Below, in pieces: positions 39,676 to 47,955 of a DNA stretch of 61,886 nt (positions within the stretch are counted from its first letter, which is position 1; each line of letters opens with the position of its first letter). Source of the DNA: Cellulomonas cellasea (GTDB lineage Bacteria; Actinomycetota; Actinomycetes; Actinomycetales; Cellulomonadaceae); assembly GCF_006538745.1 (NCBI RefSeq), contig NZ_BJLR01000003.1, forward strand, positions 1-61,886, read 5' to 3'. Both the position numbers and the translations under genes were made by a program. The notes under the pieces were generated by a model. The model was not told the DNA's origin. It did not search any database and saw nothing but the letters and a program-made list of their open reading frames with translations.

Positions 39676-40137
39676 CGCCGCGGCACCCGCGCCGCCCGGC
39701 GCGGCCGCCGTCCTGACCGGGGCGACCGCGGGGCCCTCGGCACCGGGCTCGTCCGTGCGGGCCGACCCGACGGCGTCCTGCGCGGCGCGCGCGTCGACCG
39801 AGGCGGCGGCGGCACCGACCGGCCGGGCCGCGACAGGCACGCCCGGGACGCCGGGACCGGTCGCAGCGAGCGCGGCGTCGACCGCGGCGTCCTCGGCGGC
39901 GTCGTCGTCCAGCTCGCGCTGCGTGCGCCCCGAGCGGGCGGCCCGTGCCTGCGCGCGCTCCGCGATCTCGAGGGCGGCGGCGTCGCGCGGGCCGGCGAGC
40001 AGCACGTACGACAGGCCCCAGGCCAGGAAGGTCGCGACGAGGAACGCGACCCAGAGGCCCGCGCCGGCCCAGTAGAGCCCGGCGAAGCACGCGCCGAGCA
40101 GCCCGAGCCGCATGAGGGAGTAGGTCAGGACGCGCAC
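39544..40137 (-). CDS. DUF4229-type small membrane protein with long tail
   Basis: 197 residues. Two N-terminal hydrophobic helices (LMRLGLLGACFAGLYWAGAG, LWVAFLVATFLAWGLSYVLLAG) then LEIAERAQARAARSGRTQRELDDDAAED, the pattern of DUF4229 proteins found next to menA in actinobacteria. The remaining ~110 residues are Ala-rich, and the last ~43 are encoded antisense to menA. The GTG at 40137 is leaderless. The C-terminal extent is less certain than the N-terminal domain. Confidence 0.75.
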   Translation of the reverse strand: MRVLTYSLMRLGLLGACFAGLYWAGAGLWVAFLVATFLAWGLSYVLLAGPRDAAALEIAERAQARAARSGRTQRELDDDAAEDAAVDAALAATGPGVPGVPVAARPVGAAAASVDARAAQDAVGSARTDEPGAEGPAVAPVRTAAAPGGAGAAASEREADAEQDAVAELEQPRAGEHGDERDAARADDHGGRQEPRR

Positions 40138-40143
40138 CTCCCC

Positions 40144-40149
40144 AGCCTA
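40144..40149 (-). promoter_or_regulatory. -10 element of leaderless DUF4229 gene
   Basis: TAGGCT on the minus strand, 6 nt from the GTG at 40137. Confidence 0.5.
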
Positions 40150-40188
40150 GGCGGCGCCGCTCCGGGGTCGCGAACCGCGTCGGCGAAC

Positions 40189-40194
40189 TACGCT
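40189..40194 (+). promoter_or_regulatory. -10 element of leaderless PLDc_N gene
   Basis: TACGCT, 6 nt from the GTG at 40201. The context CTACGCTGGCC matches the menB and menE starts. Confidence 0.5.
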
Positions 40195-40200
40195 GGCCGG

Positions 40201-40596
40201 GTGCGCAACCTCCTCGCCCTCGTGGTCGTCGGTCTGATCGTGTACACGGTCATCGACGTCGTGCGCAGCGACGAGCGCGAGCGCCTGGGTCTGCACAAGG
40301 TGCTGTGGGTCGCGTTCATCGTCCTGCTCCCGGTCATCGGCTCGGTCACGTGGCTCCTCGTGCGCCGCACCCCGGGGCGTCGGCCGGGACCGGGTCCGGG
40401 CATCCGCACCGTCCCGCAGGCACCCCTCGCCCCGGACGATGACCCGGAGTTCCTCTGGCGGCTCGAGCAGGAGCGCCGCCGGCGTGAGCGCGAGGCCGGC
40501 GGGGCGGGGCCCACGAGCCGCACCGACCCGTCGGACCCGACCCCGCCCGCCGCGGGCCCGCCCGCCGACCCGGCGGACCCGACCCCGACGAGCTGA
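40201..40596 (+). CDS. PLDc_N domain membrane protein
   Basis: 131 residues with two helices (LLALVVVGLIVYTVIDVV and LWVAFIVLLPVIGSVTWLLV) flanking a short loop, the PLDc_N (phospholipase D N-terminal-like) hairpin, with no catalytic HKD domain. The tail is Pro/Arg-rich and contains FLWRLEQERRRRERE. Function unknown; such genes often sit between menA and the cytochrome c maturation genes in actinobacteria. Confidence 0.8.
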   Translation: MRNLLALVVVGLIVYTVIDVVRSDERERLGLHKVLWVAFIVLLPVIGSVTWLLVRRTPGRRPGPGPGIRTVPQAPLAPDDDPEFLWRLEQERRRREREAGGAGPTSRTDPSDPTPPAAGPPADPADPTPTS

Positions 40597-40641
40597 CCGG
40601 CTGCGGCGGGTCCGGCGCCGGCGCTCTGGGAGGCTGTCGGG

Positions 40642-41265
40642 GTGAACCCGACGAAGGCCAAGCTGCTCACGGCCACCGCGCAGGTGCTGCGTGAGGACGG
40701 CTTCGCGGCGCTGTCCGCCCGCACGATCGCCACGCGCGCCGGCGTCAACCAGGCGCTCGTCTTCTACCACTTCGGCACCGTCGCCGAGCTCGTCGACGCC
40801 GCGACCCGGCAGGCCGCCGACGAGAGCGCGGACCGGTACCGGGAGGCCTTCGCCGGCGTCACGTCGGTCGGTGCGCTGCTCGCGCTGGGGCGTGAGCTGC
40901 ACGAGCGGGAGCGCGCCGCGGGCAACGTCGCGATGATGGCCCAGCTGATGTCGGGCGCGCAGGGCAGCCCCGAGCTGGCGGCCGCCGCGCGGTACGCGAT
41001 GGACCGCTGGACGCGCGAGATCGAGGCGGTGCTCGGGCGCGTGCTGGCCGACAACCCGCTCGCGGGCGTGCTCGACCCCGCCGGTCTCGCGCGTGCCGTG
41101 AGCGCCGGCTTCCTGGGCCTCGAGCTCTACGAGGGCGTCGACCCGGCCGGTGCCGAGCAGGCCCTCGCGACGCTCGAGCGGCTCGCGGTGGCGGTCGACG
41201 TCGTGGGCGACCTCGGCCCCGTCGCGCGCCGGGCCCTGCGCTCGCGCGTCAAGAACCTCGCCTGA
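40642..41265 (+). CDS. TetR family transcriptional regulator
   Basis: 207 residues with an N-terminal HTH (FAALSARTIATRAGVNQALVFYHFGTVAELVDAA) and an all-helical ligand domain. GTG at 40642 follows GGGAGG. No obvious target operon is adjacent on the same strand; PLDc_N ends 45 bp before it. Ligand unknown. Confidence 0.87.
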   Translation: MNPTKAKLLTATAQVLREDGFAALSARTIATRAGVNQALVFYHFGTVAELVDAATRQAADESADRYREAFAGVTSVGALLALGRELHERERAAGNVAMMAQLMSGAQGSPELAAAARYAMDRWTREIEAVLGRVLADNPLAGVLDPAGLARAVSAGFLGLELYEGVDPAGAEQALATLERLAVAVDVVGDLGPVARRALRSRVKNLA

Positions 41266-41273
41266 GCCGCGCT

Positions 41274-41294
41274 CGCCCGTCGAGCCGTCGGGCG
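41274..41294. terminator. Hairpin between convergent TetR and ccsB
   Basis: CGCCCG and CGGGCG (41274-41279, 41289-41294) with a 9-nt loop fill most of the 37-bp convergent gap. Confidence 0.4.
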
Positions 41295-41302
41295 GCCCGG
41301 GT

Positions 41303-42307
41303 TCAGAGCCCCGAGTAGCTGTGCTTCCCGTCGACGAACAGGTTGACGACCGTGAAGTTCGCGAGCACGACGGCGTAGCCGACGAAGACGACGTACGCCG
41401 CACGGCGCCCGCTCCAGCCCCGCGTCGTGCGGGCGTGCAGGTACGCGGCGTAGACGACCCACGCGACGAACGTGCCGACCTCCTTGGGGTCCCAGCCCCA
41501 GTACCGGCCCCACGCGTGCTCGGCCCAGATCGCGCCGCCGATGAGCGTGAACGTCCACAGCACGAAGCCGATCGCGTTGAGCCGGAAGGAGAACGCCTCG
41601 AGCTCGCGCGCGGAGGGCGCCGAGCGCAGCCACGCCCACGCCGGACCGGTCACGCGCCAGCGGTGCAGCGCCCCCGGCCGCCCGGTCTCCTCTGCGGCGG
41701 CCTCCCGGCTGCTGCCGCTCTCGCGCGCGTCCTGGAGCACCTGGAGCACCGCGGCGGCGAAGCCGACGGTGAACACGCCCGTCGCGATGATCGCGACGCC
41801 GACGTGCAGCACGAGCCAGTAGCTCTGCAGCGCCGGCTGGACCGCGTCGGCCTGCACGAACAGCACGGTCAGCGCGAGCGCGAGCGCGAGCACCCCGATG
41901 CCGAGCACGAGCACGCTGAGGAACGGGATGAAGCGGCGGCGCTGGACCACGACCAGCACGACGACGGCGATGAACGTGCCCACGAGCGCGAACTCGTACA
42001 TGTTCGCGGTGGGCCAGCGCCCGGCCGCGAGGCCGCGGGTGACGATCCCGGCGAGCAGCAGCGCGCCGCCGGTCAGCGACGTCGACCGCGCGATCCCGGC
42101 GGCCTTCGGGGAGCCCTCGGGGCGGACGTCCGGCGCGGGCTCCGCGGGCAGCGCGGGTCCCCCGGCGGGCGCGAGCTCACGGGCCGCCGGGACGCGGCGC
42201 GACGCCTCGGCGAGCCGGGCGAGGGCCACGGTGGACGCGACGAACGCGACGGTCAGCGCGGTCATCGCGGCCCACACGAGCAGGGAGCTGAGGTCGCCCA
42301 CGGTCAT
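41303..42307 (-). CDS. ccsB: Cytochrome c biogenesis protein CcsB (ResC-like)
   Basis: Polytopic membrane protein of system II cytochrome c maturation, about 334 residues. It carries the haem-handling tryptophan-rich motif WGRYWGWDPKEVGTFVAW and conserved His-containing helices (LVLHVGVAII, and WAEHAWG before the WWD motif). With ResB it exports haem and attaches it to CXXCH apocytochromes. ATG at 42307 overlaps the resB stop (ATGA). Last gene of the five-gene operon. Confidence 0.94.
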   Translation of the reverse strand: MTVGDLSSLLVWAAMTALTVAFVASTVALARLAEASRRVPAARELAPAGGPALPAEPAPDVRPEGSPKAAGIARSTSLTGGALLLAGIVTRGLAAGRWPTANMYEFALVGTFIAVVVLVVVQRRRFIPFLSVLVLGIGVLALALALTVLFVQADAVQPALQSYWLVLHVGVAIIATGVFTVGFAAAVLQVLQDARESGSSREAAAEETGRPGALHRWRVTGPAWAWLRSAPSARELEAFSFRLNAIGFVLWTFTLIGGAIWAEHAWGRYWGWDPKEVGTFVAWVVYAAYLHARTTRGWSGRRAAYVVFVGYAVVLANFTVVNLFVDGKHSYSGL

Positions 42308-44028
42308 GGCTTGGTCTCTTCCGACGGTGCGCGCGTGGTGGCGCGCGGGATGGGTGCGGGCTGCGCCGGGTCCGCGCCGCCCACCGGGTCGAGCGCGAGA
42401 GCGCCCACGATCTCGTCGAGCTCGGCCTGCAGGCCGACGTCGTCGCCGCGCGCGAGGGCAGCGGCACGCACCACTGTACGTCCGGGGTGCTCGGCGTCGG
42501 GTGCCGCGCGGACCCACACGCGGCGCCGCGGCGTGAACAGCGACACCGCGAGGCCCGCGAACGCGAGCAGCGAGAAGACCAGCACGAACGGCAGCGCGGG
42601 GTCGCGGCGCAGGTCGAGCGCGACGAACCGCGGGAGCTCGCGCAGCTCGAGCGTGCCGAGCCCGTCGGGCAGCTCGACGGTCTCGCCGGGGCGCACGTAC
42701 AGCGTCACGGGGGTCCCGTCCGGCTGGGTCACCTGCTCCATGCCGGTGTCGTCGAGCTCGTAGACGTTCTGCGGCACGCCGTCGTCGAGCCCGAGGTCGC
42801 CCTGCCAGACGGCGAGCACGAGCACCGGGTCGGTGGGCTGCGGGTCGATCGAGCGCCAGATCGTGTCGGTGAGCTGCTGCGCGGTCGGCAGCAGCTGGCC
42901 GACGAGCCCGATCTGCGCCTGGCCGCCCGAGACGTCGGGCACCTTGATGACGCCCTGCGACGTGTACACCTCGTCCTGCGGCAGGAACGGCACGGGCCCG
43001 GAGAACGCGACCTCGCCCGCGGCGTCGCGCACCACGACGTCGGGCGCGTACCCGTTGCCCTGCAGGTAGACCTTGGCGCCGCCGGCCGTGAGCGGGTGGT
43101 TGACCTTGATCGTCTCGGCGCTCGGGTCTTCGCCGGGCTCGGTCAGCGTGACCTCGGCGAGGAAGTCGCGCGACTGGAGCGTCTCGGGGTCGAACTCCGA
43201 CGTGAACCGGTCGAGCCGCAGCGTGAACGGCACGAGGCTCGCGGGGTCGAACGCGCTGCCCGCCTCGAACGTGTCGTAGTCGGTCTGCGCGTTCGCGAAG
43301 CCGCGGCCCTCGACGACGATCGCCTGCCCGCGGAAGTGCAGGAGCTGGCCGGTCGCGATCGAGATGAGCAGCCCGACGAGCGCGAGGTGGAACAGCAGGT
43401 TGCCGGACTCGCGCAGGTAGCCCCGCTCCGCGGAGACGGTCCACGTCCCGTCGGCCCCGGCGGGCTCGGCCTGCACGTCGACGCGGTACCGCGGCAGCCA
43501 CGGGACCCGCCCGCGCAGCGCACCCGCCGCGGCGCGCACGACCGCCTCGGGGCCTTGCCCGGTCGTCCCCACCGCCTGGGCCGGGAAGCGGTCGAAGCGG
43601 CGGGGGGTGCGCGGCGGTCGGGCGCCGAGAGCCCGCAGGTGCGCACGCGTGCGCGGCAGGATGCAGCCGACGAGCGAGACGAACAGCAGCAGGTAGATCG
43701 CCGAGAACCAGGCGGAGGCGTAGACGTCGAACATCCCGGCGCGGTCGAGCCACGGCCCGGCGGTCGGGTGGTCGACGAGGTACTGCGCGACGCGCTCGGG
43801 CGCCTGCGAGCGCTGCGGCCACACCGAGCCCGGCACGGCGGCGACCGCGAGGAGCATGAGCAGCAGGAGCGCGACGCGCATGCTCGTGAGCTGGCGCCAC
43901 GCCCAGCGCAGCCAGCCGACGGCGCCGAGCTGCGGGAGCGTCGGCGGGGCGGGCGGGCCGTCGGCCGGGTCCACCGCGTCGTCGGGGGCGTACGCGTCGT
44001 CGAGGCCCTCGGGCGTGTAGGTGCTCAT
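42304..44028 (-). CDS. resB: Cytochrome c biogenesis protein ResB
   Basis: About 574 residues. Three N-terminal helices, a large extracytoplasmic domain and a final helix (LPFVLVFSLLAFAGLAVSLF). Typical blocks: LTSMRVALLLLMLLAVAAVPGSVWPQR, LLLFVSLVGCILPRT, RGYLRESGNLLFHLALVGLLIS and FRGQAIVVEG. Partner of CcsB in haem ligation. ATG at 44028 in a TGATG junction with ccdA. Confidence 0.94.
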   Translation of the reverse strand: MSTYTPEGLDDAYAPDDAVDPADGPPAPPTLPQLGAVGWLRWAWRQLTSMRVALLLLMLLAVAAVPGSVWPQRSQAPERVAQYLVDHPTAGPWLDRAGMFDVYASAWFSAIYLLLFVSLVGCILPRTRAHLRALGARPPRTPRRFDRFPAQAVGTTGQGPEAVVRAAAGALRGRVPWLPRYRVDVQAEPAGADGTWTVSAERGYLRESGNLLFHLALVGLLISIATGQLLHFRGQAIVVEGRGFANAQTDYDTFEAGSAFDPASLVPFTLRLDRFTSEFDPETLQSRDFLAEVTLTEPGEDPSAETIKVNHPLTAGGAKVYLQGNGYAPDVVVRDAAGEVAFSGPVPFLPQDEVYTSQGVIKVPDVSGGQAQIGLVGQLLPTAQQLTDTIWRSIDPQPTDPVLVLAVWQGDLGLDDGVPQNVYELDDTGMEQVTQPDGTPVTLYVRPGETVELPDGLGTLELRELPRFVALDLRRDPALPFVLVFSLLAFAGLAVSLFTPRRRVWVRAAPDAEHPGRTVVRAAALARGDDVGLQAELDEIVGALALDPVGGADPAQPAPIPRATTRAPSEETKP

Positions 44029-45050
44029 CAGACGACCGGCACGAAGATGTCGGCGCCGGTCACGAGGCCCTGCAGCCACTGGGCCCACGCGCCCCACACG
44101 CCCGTGACGAGCGCGAGGCCGAGCAGCACGAGCAGCCCTCCCCCGGCGCGCATGACGGCGAGCCGGTGGCGGCGCAGGAGCTCGTGCGCCCGCCGGCTGC
44201 GGGCCGTGCCGAGCGCGAGGAGCAGGAAGGGCAGCCCGAGGCCGAGGCAGAACGCGACCGAGAGGACCGCGCCGCGCCCGGCCGAGCCGCCGTCGAGCGA
44301 CAGCGCGGTGATCGCGACGAGCGTGGGGCCGATGCACGGGGTCCAGCCGAGGCCGAACACGATTCCGAGGAGCGGAGCCCCCCACAGCCCGGCGCGCGGG
44401 CTCAGGTGCGCGCGACGCTCCTGCTGCAGGAACGGCACGAACCCGAGGAACGCGAGCCCCATGACGACGACGACGGCACCGAGCACGCGGCTGACCGGGT
44501 CCTGCCACTCGCGCAGGACCCCGCCGAGCGAGCCGGCGAGCACCCCGAGCAGCACGAAGACGAGCGTGAAGCCCGCGACGAACAGCCCGACGCCCGCGAG
44601 GAGCCGGCGACGGTCGGGCGCGGGTGCGACGCCCGGCGCCGGGCGGGCCGGGGCCGAGGCGCGCCGGCTGGACGCCGTCGCACCGCCGGGACCCGCGGCG
44701 CCGGACGCCGCCGGGGACGGGGTGCCCGACGACGTGCCGCCGGCTGCGCTGCCGGACGAGGCGCCGACGGCACCGGTCACGGCGGACGCAGGCGCACCCG
44801 CGGTGATGCGGCGCGGGCCGAGCGTCGCGGCCGACATCCCGCCGAGGTAGCCGAGGTAGCCGGGCACGAGCGGCAGGACGCACGGCGACGCGAACGCCAC
44901 GAAGCCCGCGACGAGCGCGACCGGCACCGCGAGCAGCATCGAGCCCGAGAACGCCGCGGTCTGGAAGGTCTCGCCGAGGTCCGCGGCGACGGCCGCCGGG
45001 GCGAGCAGGCCGTGCGCGGCCCCGAGCAGGCCCGGCGCCGCGCCGGTCAC
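44028..45050 (-). CDS. ccdA: Cytochrome c biogenesis protein CcdA (DsbD-like thiol transporter)
   Basis: About 340 residues, a six-helix thiol-reductant transporter. The two redox Cys motifs are FASPCVLPLVPGYLGYLGG and GLGWTPCIGPTL. An Ala/Ser/Gly-rich cytoplasmic insertion of about 65 residues separates TM1 from TM2-3, which is unusual in length. It passes electrons to ResA. GTG at 45050 overlaps the resA stop (GTGA). Confidence 0.93.
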   Translation of the reverse strand: MTGAAPGLLGAAHGLLAPAAVAADLGETFQTAAFSGSMLLAVPVALVAGFVAFASPCVLPLVPGYLGYLGGMSAATLGPRRITAGAPASAVTGAVGASSGSAAGGTSSGTPSPAASGAAGPGGATASSRRASAPARPAPGVAPAPDRRRLLAGVGLFVAGFTLVFVLLGVLAGSLGGVLREWQDPVSRVLGAVVVVMGLAFLGFVPFLQQERRAHLSPRAGLWGAPLLGIVFGLGWTPCIGPTLVAITALSLDGGSAGRGAVLSVAFCLGLGLPFLLLALGTARSRRAHELLRRHRLAVMRAGGGLLVLLGLALVTGVWGAWAQWLQGLVTGADIFVPVV

Positions 45051-45685
45051 GTCGTCGCGCCCGGCTGCTCGGCGAGCACGTCGTCGAGCAGCGCGCGCAG
45101 GGTCGAGCCCTCGGCGATGCCCAGGATGCGTGCGGCGACGCGGCCCTCGCGGTCGAGCACGACGGTCGTCGGGACGGCCTGCACCGGCACGGTCCCCTGG
45201 AGGGCCGCGATCGCGGTCCCGTCGGTGTCGGCGATGCTCGGGTAGGGCACGTCGAACCTCCGCTGGAACGCCTCGGCGGCGCCCACGTCGTCGGTCCCGT
45301 TGATCCCGAGCAGGTGCACGCCCTGGTCGGCGTACTCGAGCGCGACGTCGACGAGGTCCGGCGCCTCCGCGCGGCACGGCGGGCAGTTGGCGTACCAGGT
45401 GTTGAGCACGACGACGTCGCCGCGCCACGCCGCGACGTCCTGCGTCGCCCCCGCGAAGTCGGTCCCGGCGAGCTCGACGGGCTCGGACCTGTCGGCCGCG
45501 GCCCACACCTTCTGGGAGCCGTCACCCGACTCGTACCCCTGCCCGACGACGTCGTCGGCCGCGTTGGTGTCGCCCGGCGCGCACGCCCCGAGCCCGAGCG
45601 TCAGCACGAGCCCGGCGACGACCGCGGCGCCTCCGAGGCGCCGGGGTGCGCGGGCACGGCTGCGGGCGGTCGCGCGAGCGGTCAT
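45047..45685 (-). CDS. resA: Thioredoxin-like lipoprotein ResA
   Basis: About 212 residues. The lipoprotein signal ends in LGLGAC. The redoxin domain has NTWYANCPPCRAEAPDL (active-site CPPC), and the cis-Pro loop AVPTTVVLDREG is present. It reduces apocytochrome c haem-binding thiols outside the membrane. ATG at 45685 overlaps the stop of the phosphatase gene (ATGA). Confidence 0.93.
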   Translation of the reverse strand: MTARATARSRARAPRRLGGAAVVAGLVLTLGLGACAPGDTNAADDVVGQGYESGDGSQKVWAAADRSEPVELAGTDFAGATQDVAAWRGDVVVLNTWYANCPPCRAEAPDLVDVALEYADQGVHLLGINGTDDVGAAEAFQRRFDVPYPSIADTDGTAIAALQGTVPVQAVPTTVVLDREGRVAARILGIAEGSTLRALLDDVLAEQPGATT

Positions 45686-46338
45686 GCGCCCGCCACCCGC
45701 GCCGCGCCGGGCAGCAGCTCGGCGGCGGGCTCGCTGTACGTCAGGCCCGCAAAGCGGTCGTCCTCGTAGTGCAGCGACGTGAGCGAGGCCAGCGAGCACT
45801 GGCGCCGGCGCGGGTCGTGCCAGAGGCGGCGGTTCTCGAACGCGAGCCGTGTGACCCAGATGGGCAGCTGGTGGCTGACGAGCACGGCCTGGTGCCCACG
45901 TGCGGCCTCGCGTGCGGCGTCGAGCGCGGCCCGCATCCGCGCGACCTGCTTCTCGTACGGCTCGCCCCACGACGGGCGGAAGGGGTTGCGCAGCAGCGGC
46001 CAGTGCTGGGGGTGGCGCAGCGAGCCGTCGCCGACCCCGAACGTCAGGCCCTGGAACTGGTTCTCGGCCTCGAGCAGGTTCTCGTCGGTGCGCACGTCGA
46101 CCCCGAAGGCCGCGGCGATCGGGCCGGCGGTCTCCTGCGCGCGCTGCAGGGGCGAGGCGATGACGACCGTGACGTCGGCACGCTCGGCCCCGCGCCCGCC
46201 CGCGAGGTGGTCCGCGACGAGCGCGGCCATCGCGTGCCCGCGCTCGGAGAGGTGGTAGCCCGGCAGACGCCCGTAGAGCACGCCCGTCGGGTTGTGGACC
46301 TCACCGTGACGCAGGAGGTGCAGGGTGGTGGCGACCAT
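45682..46338 (-). CDS. Histidine phosphatase superfamily protein
   Basis: About 218 residues, phosphoglycerate-mutase fold. Catalytic LRHGEVHNP at the N-terminus and the second His in VLVSHQLPI; SPLQRAQETA is present. The substrate is unknown. It is first gene of the operon leading into resA-ccdA-resB-ccsB, the same arrangement as Rv0525-Rv0529 in M. tuberculosis. ATG at 46338 is preceded by GACACT at 6 nt, possibly leaderless. Confidence 0.9.
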   Translation of the reverse strand: MVATTLHLLRHGEVHNPTGVLYGRLPGYHLSERGHAMAALVADHLAGGRGAERADVTVVIASPLQRAQETAGPIAAAFGVDVRTDENLLEAENQFQGLTFGVGDGSLRHPQHWPLLRNPFRPSWGEPYEKQVARMRAALDAAREAARGHQAVLVSHQLPIWVTRLAFENRRLWHDPRRRQCSLASLTSLHYEDDRFAGLTYSEPAAELLPGAARVAGA

Positions 46339-46442
46339 GGTCCCAGTGTCGCAAACGTGGCTGTGTGCTGGGTCCGACGGGGGCGTGAGATGGGCGACGT
46401 CCGCGGCGGGAACCATCCGCCGCGCGCCGGTTCAGCGACGGG

Positions 46443-46997
46443 CTAGCGACGGGCGCGGCCCCCGGAGCCCCCGGCCGACGACCGCGGGCCGCCCGCGCTG
46501 CGCAGGTGCTCGATGACGACGCCCATCGCCTCGCCGAGCGCCGCGAGCTGCGCGGGGGTCAGGACGTCGACGAGGTTGGCCCGCACCGCCTCGACGTGAC
46601 CGGGCGCGGCGTCGACGATCCGCTGCCAGCCGGCGTCGGTCATCGTGCAGTTGACGCCGCGCGCGTCCTCGGCGCACGGCGTGCGTGCGACGAGGCCGTC
46701 GCTCTCCATGCGCCGGATCGTGTGCGTGAGGCGGCTGCGCGAGTGCGCGAGCTCCCCGGCGAGCTCGGACATGCGCAGCGTGCGGTCCGGCGCCTCCGAC
46801 AGCCGGACGAGGACCTCGTACTCACCGAGCGAGAGGCCGCTGTCGTCGTCGAGCTCGCGGCCGAGCACGTCGAGCAGCAGGGCGGTGCCGTCGCGGAAGG
46901 CCCGCCAGTGCGTCTGCTCCTCGGCTGAGAGCCAGCGCACGTCGGTGCTCGCCGCTCGCCTGCTCGCGCGCTCGGTCGGGGCGTCGGTGCTGGTCAT
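46443..46997 (-). CDS. MarR family transcriptional regulator
   Basis: 184 residues. Winged helix region LSLGEYEVLVRLSEAPDRTLRMSELAGELAHSRSRLTHTIRRMESDGLVAR. The N-terminal EEQTHWRAFRDG is typical of actinobacterial MarR proteins paired with YceI genes. ATG at 46997 follows GGAGA. Probable repressor of the divergent yceI gene. Confidence 0.9.
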   Translation of the reverse strand: MTSTDAPTERASRRAASTDVRWLSAEEQTHWRAFRDGTALLLDVLGRELDDDSGLSLGEYEVLVRLSEAPDRTLRMSELAGELAHSRSRLTHTIRRMESDGLVARTPCAEDARGVNCTMTDAGWQRIVDAAPGHVEAVRANLVDVLTPAQLAALGEAMGVVIEHLRSAGGPRSSAGGSGGRARR

Positions 46998-47098
46998 GGG
47001 GGTCTCCGGGTCGGGCTCGGGGTGCTCGTGCGCGTGGCGGCGCGGGGGTGGGGCGCACCGGGCGGGCGTCGGGGGGTCGAGAGGCCCACGCTAGGGGC

Positions 47099-47157
47099 TT
47101 GCGCGCCTCGACTCAGTGTAGTAGAAATGTCAACTAACGGATTCTTGACGGTTCAAG
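47099..47157 (+). promoter_or_regulatory. yceI promoter with nested palindromic operators
   Basis: TTGCGC (47099) and TAGAAA (47122) are spaced 17 bp, giving a start near 47134. GTCAA-N11-TTGAC (47129-47149) and the perfect palindrome CTTGA-CGGT-TCAAG (47144-47157) cover and follow the start. The stretch is distinctly AT-rich against the local background. MarR-type binding is inferred. Confidence 0.5.
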
Positions 47158-47181
47158 TAAACGCCTCCCGAGGAGATCACC

Positions 47182-47742
47182 ATGAGCAGCACCACCACCG
47201 CCCTCCCCACCGGCCTCACCACGGGCACCTGGGCCGTCGACGCCTCGCACACCGAGGCCGCCTTCACGGTCCGCCACGCCGGCATCTCCAAGGTCCGCGG
47301 GACCGTCGCCGTCACGTCCGGCACCGTCGTCGTCGGCGAGGACCTCGACTCGACGTCCGTCACCGTGTCGCTCGACCCCGCGACGATCAGCACTGGCGAC
47401 GCCGGCCGCGACGGCCACCTCAAGACGGCCGACTTCTTCGACGTCGAGAAGTTCGGCGAGTGGAGCTTCGCCTCGACCGCGGTGCGCCCGACCGGCTCGG
47501 GCTACGTCATCGTCGGCGACCTCACGATCCACGGCGTGACGCGCGAGGTCGAGCTCGCGACCGAGTTCAACGGCTCCGCGGTCGACCCGTTCGGCAACAC
47601 GCGCGCCGGGTTCGAGGCCACGACGACGATCTCGCGCAAGGACTTCGGGCTCACCTGGAACGCGGCCCTCGAGGCCGGCGGCGTGCTCGTCAGCGACAAG
47701 GTCGTCATCACGATCGACGCCTCGGTCATCAAGCAGGCGTGA
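47182..47742 (+). CDS. YceI family protein
   Basis: 186 residues, lipocalin-like fold expected to bind polyisoprenoid or other amphiphiles. Family marks: GTWAVDASHTEAAFTVRHAGISKVRGT, KTADFFDVEKFGEWSF, LTIHGVTREVEL and ISRKDFGLTWN. No signal peptide is seen, so it is probably cytoplasmic. ATG at 47182 follows AGGAG. Confidence 0.93.
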   Translation: MSSTTTALPTGLTTGTWAVDASHTEAAFTVRHAGISKVRGTVAVTSGTVVVGEDLDSTSVTVSLDPATISTGDAGRDGHLKTADFFDVEKFGEWSFASTAVRPTGSGYVIVGDLTIHGVTREVELATEFNGSAVDPFGNTRAGFEATTTISRKDFGLTWNAALEAGGVLVSDKVVITIDASVIKQA

Positions 47743-47781
47743 CACCCGCCTGACCCCGCTCCACCGGGCCTGCAGGGCCCC

Positions 47782-47797
47782 GCGCACCCACGTGCGC
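47782..47797. terminator. Hairpin between convergent yceI and rex
   Basis: GCGCAC-CCAC-GTGCGC, a 6-bp perfect stem 40 bp after yceI. A second small GGGCC/GGCCC stem lies just before it (47766-47780). The rest of the 213-bp gap shows no gene. Confidence 0.4.
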
Positions 47798-47955
47798 ACC
47801 GCAGCCTCCTCGGGCGTTGCGACCGTCCCCCCGGTCGCCGCGCCCGAGGTCCGTCACCGCCCGGCCACGACCTCGGTCGTCGTGGGCCGGCCAGGCTCGC
47901 GCGGCCGCCCCGCGCGACACACGCCCCGGCCGCCCGCGGGACCACCGCAGGCGGC

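Noticed and set aside
46443-47742. MarR/YceI as part of a mobile or defence island
   Set aside because: Composition, apart from the short intergenic region, matches the surroundings. No integrase, transposase or attachment repeats were seen.
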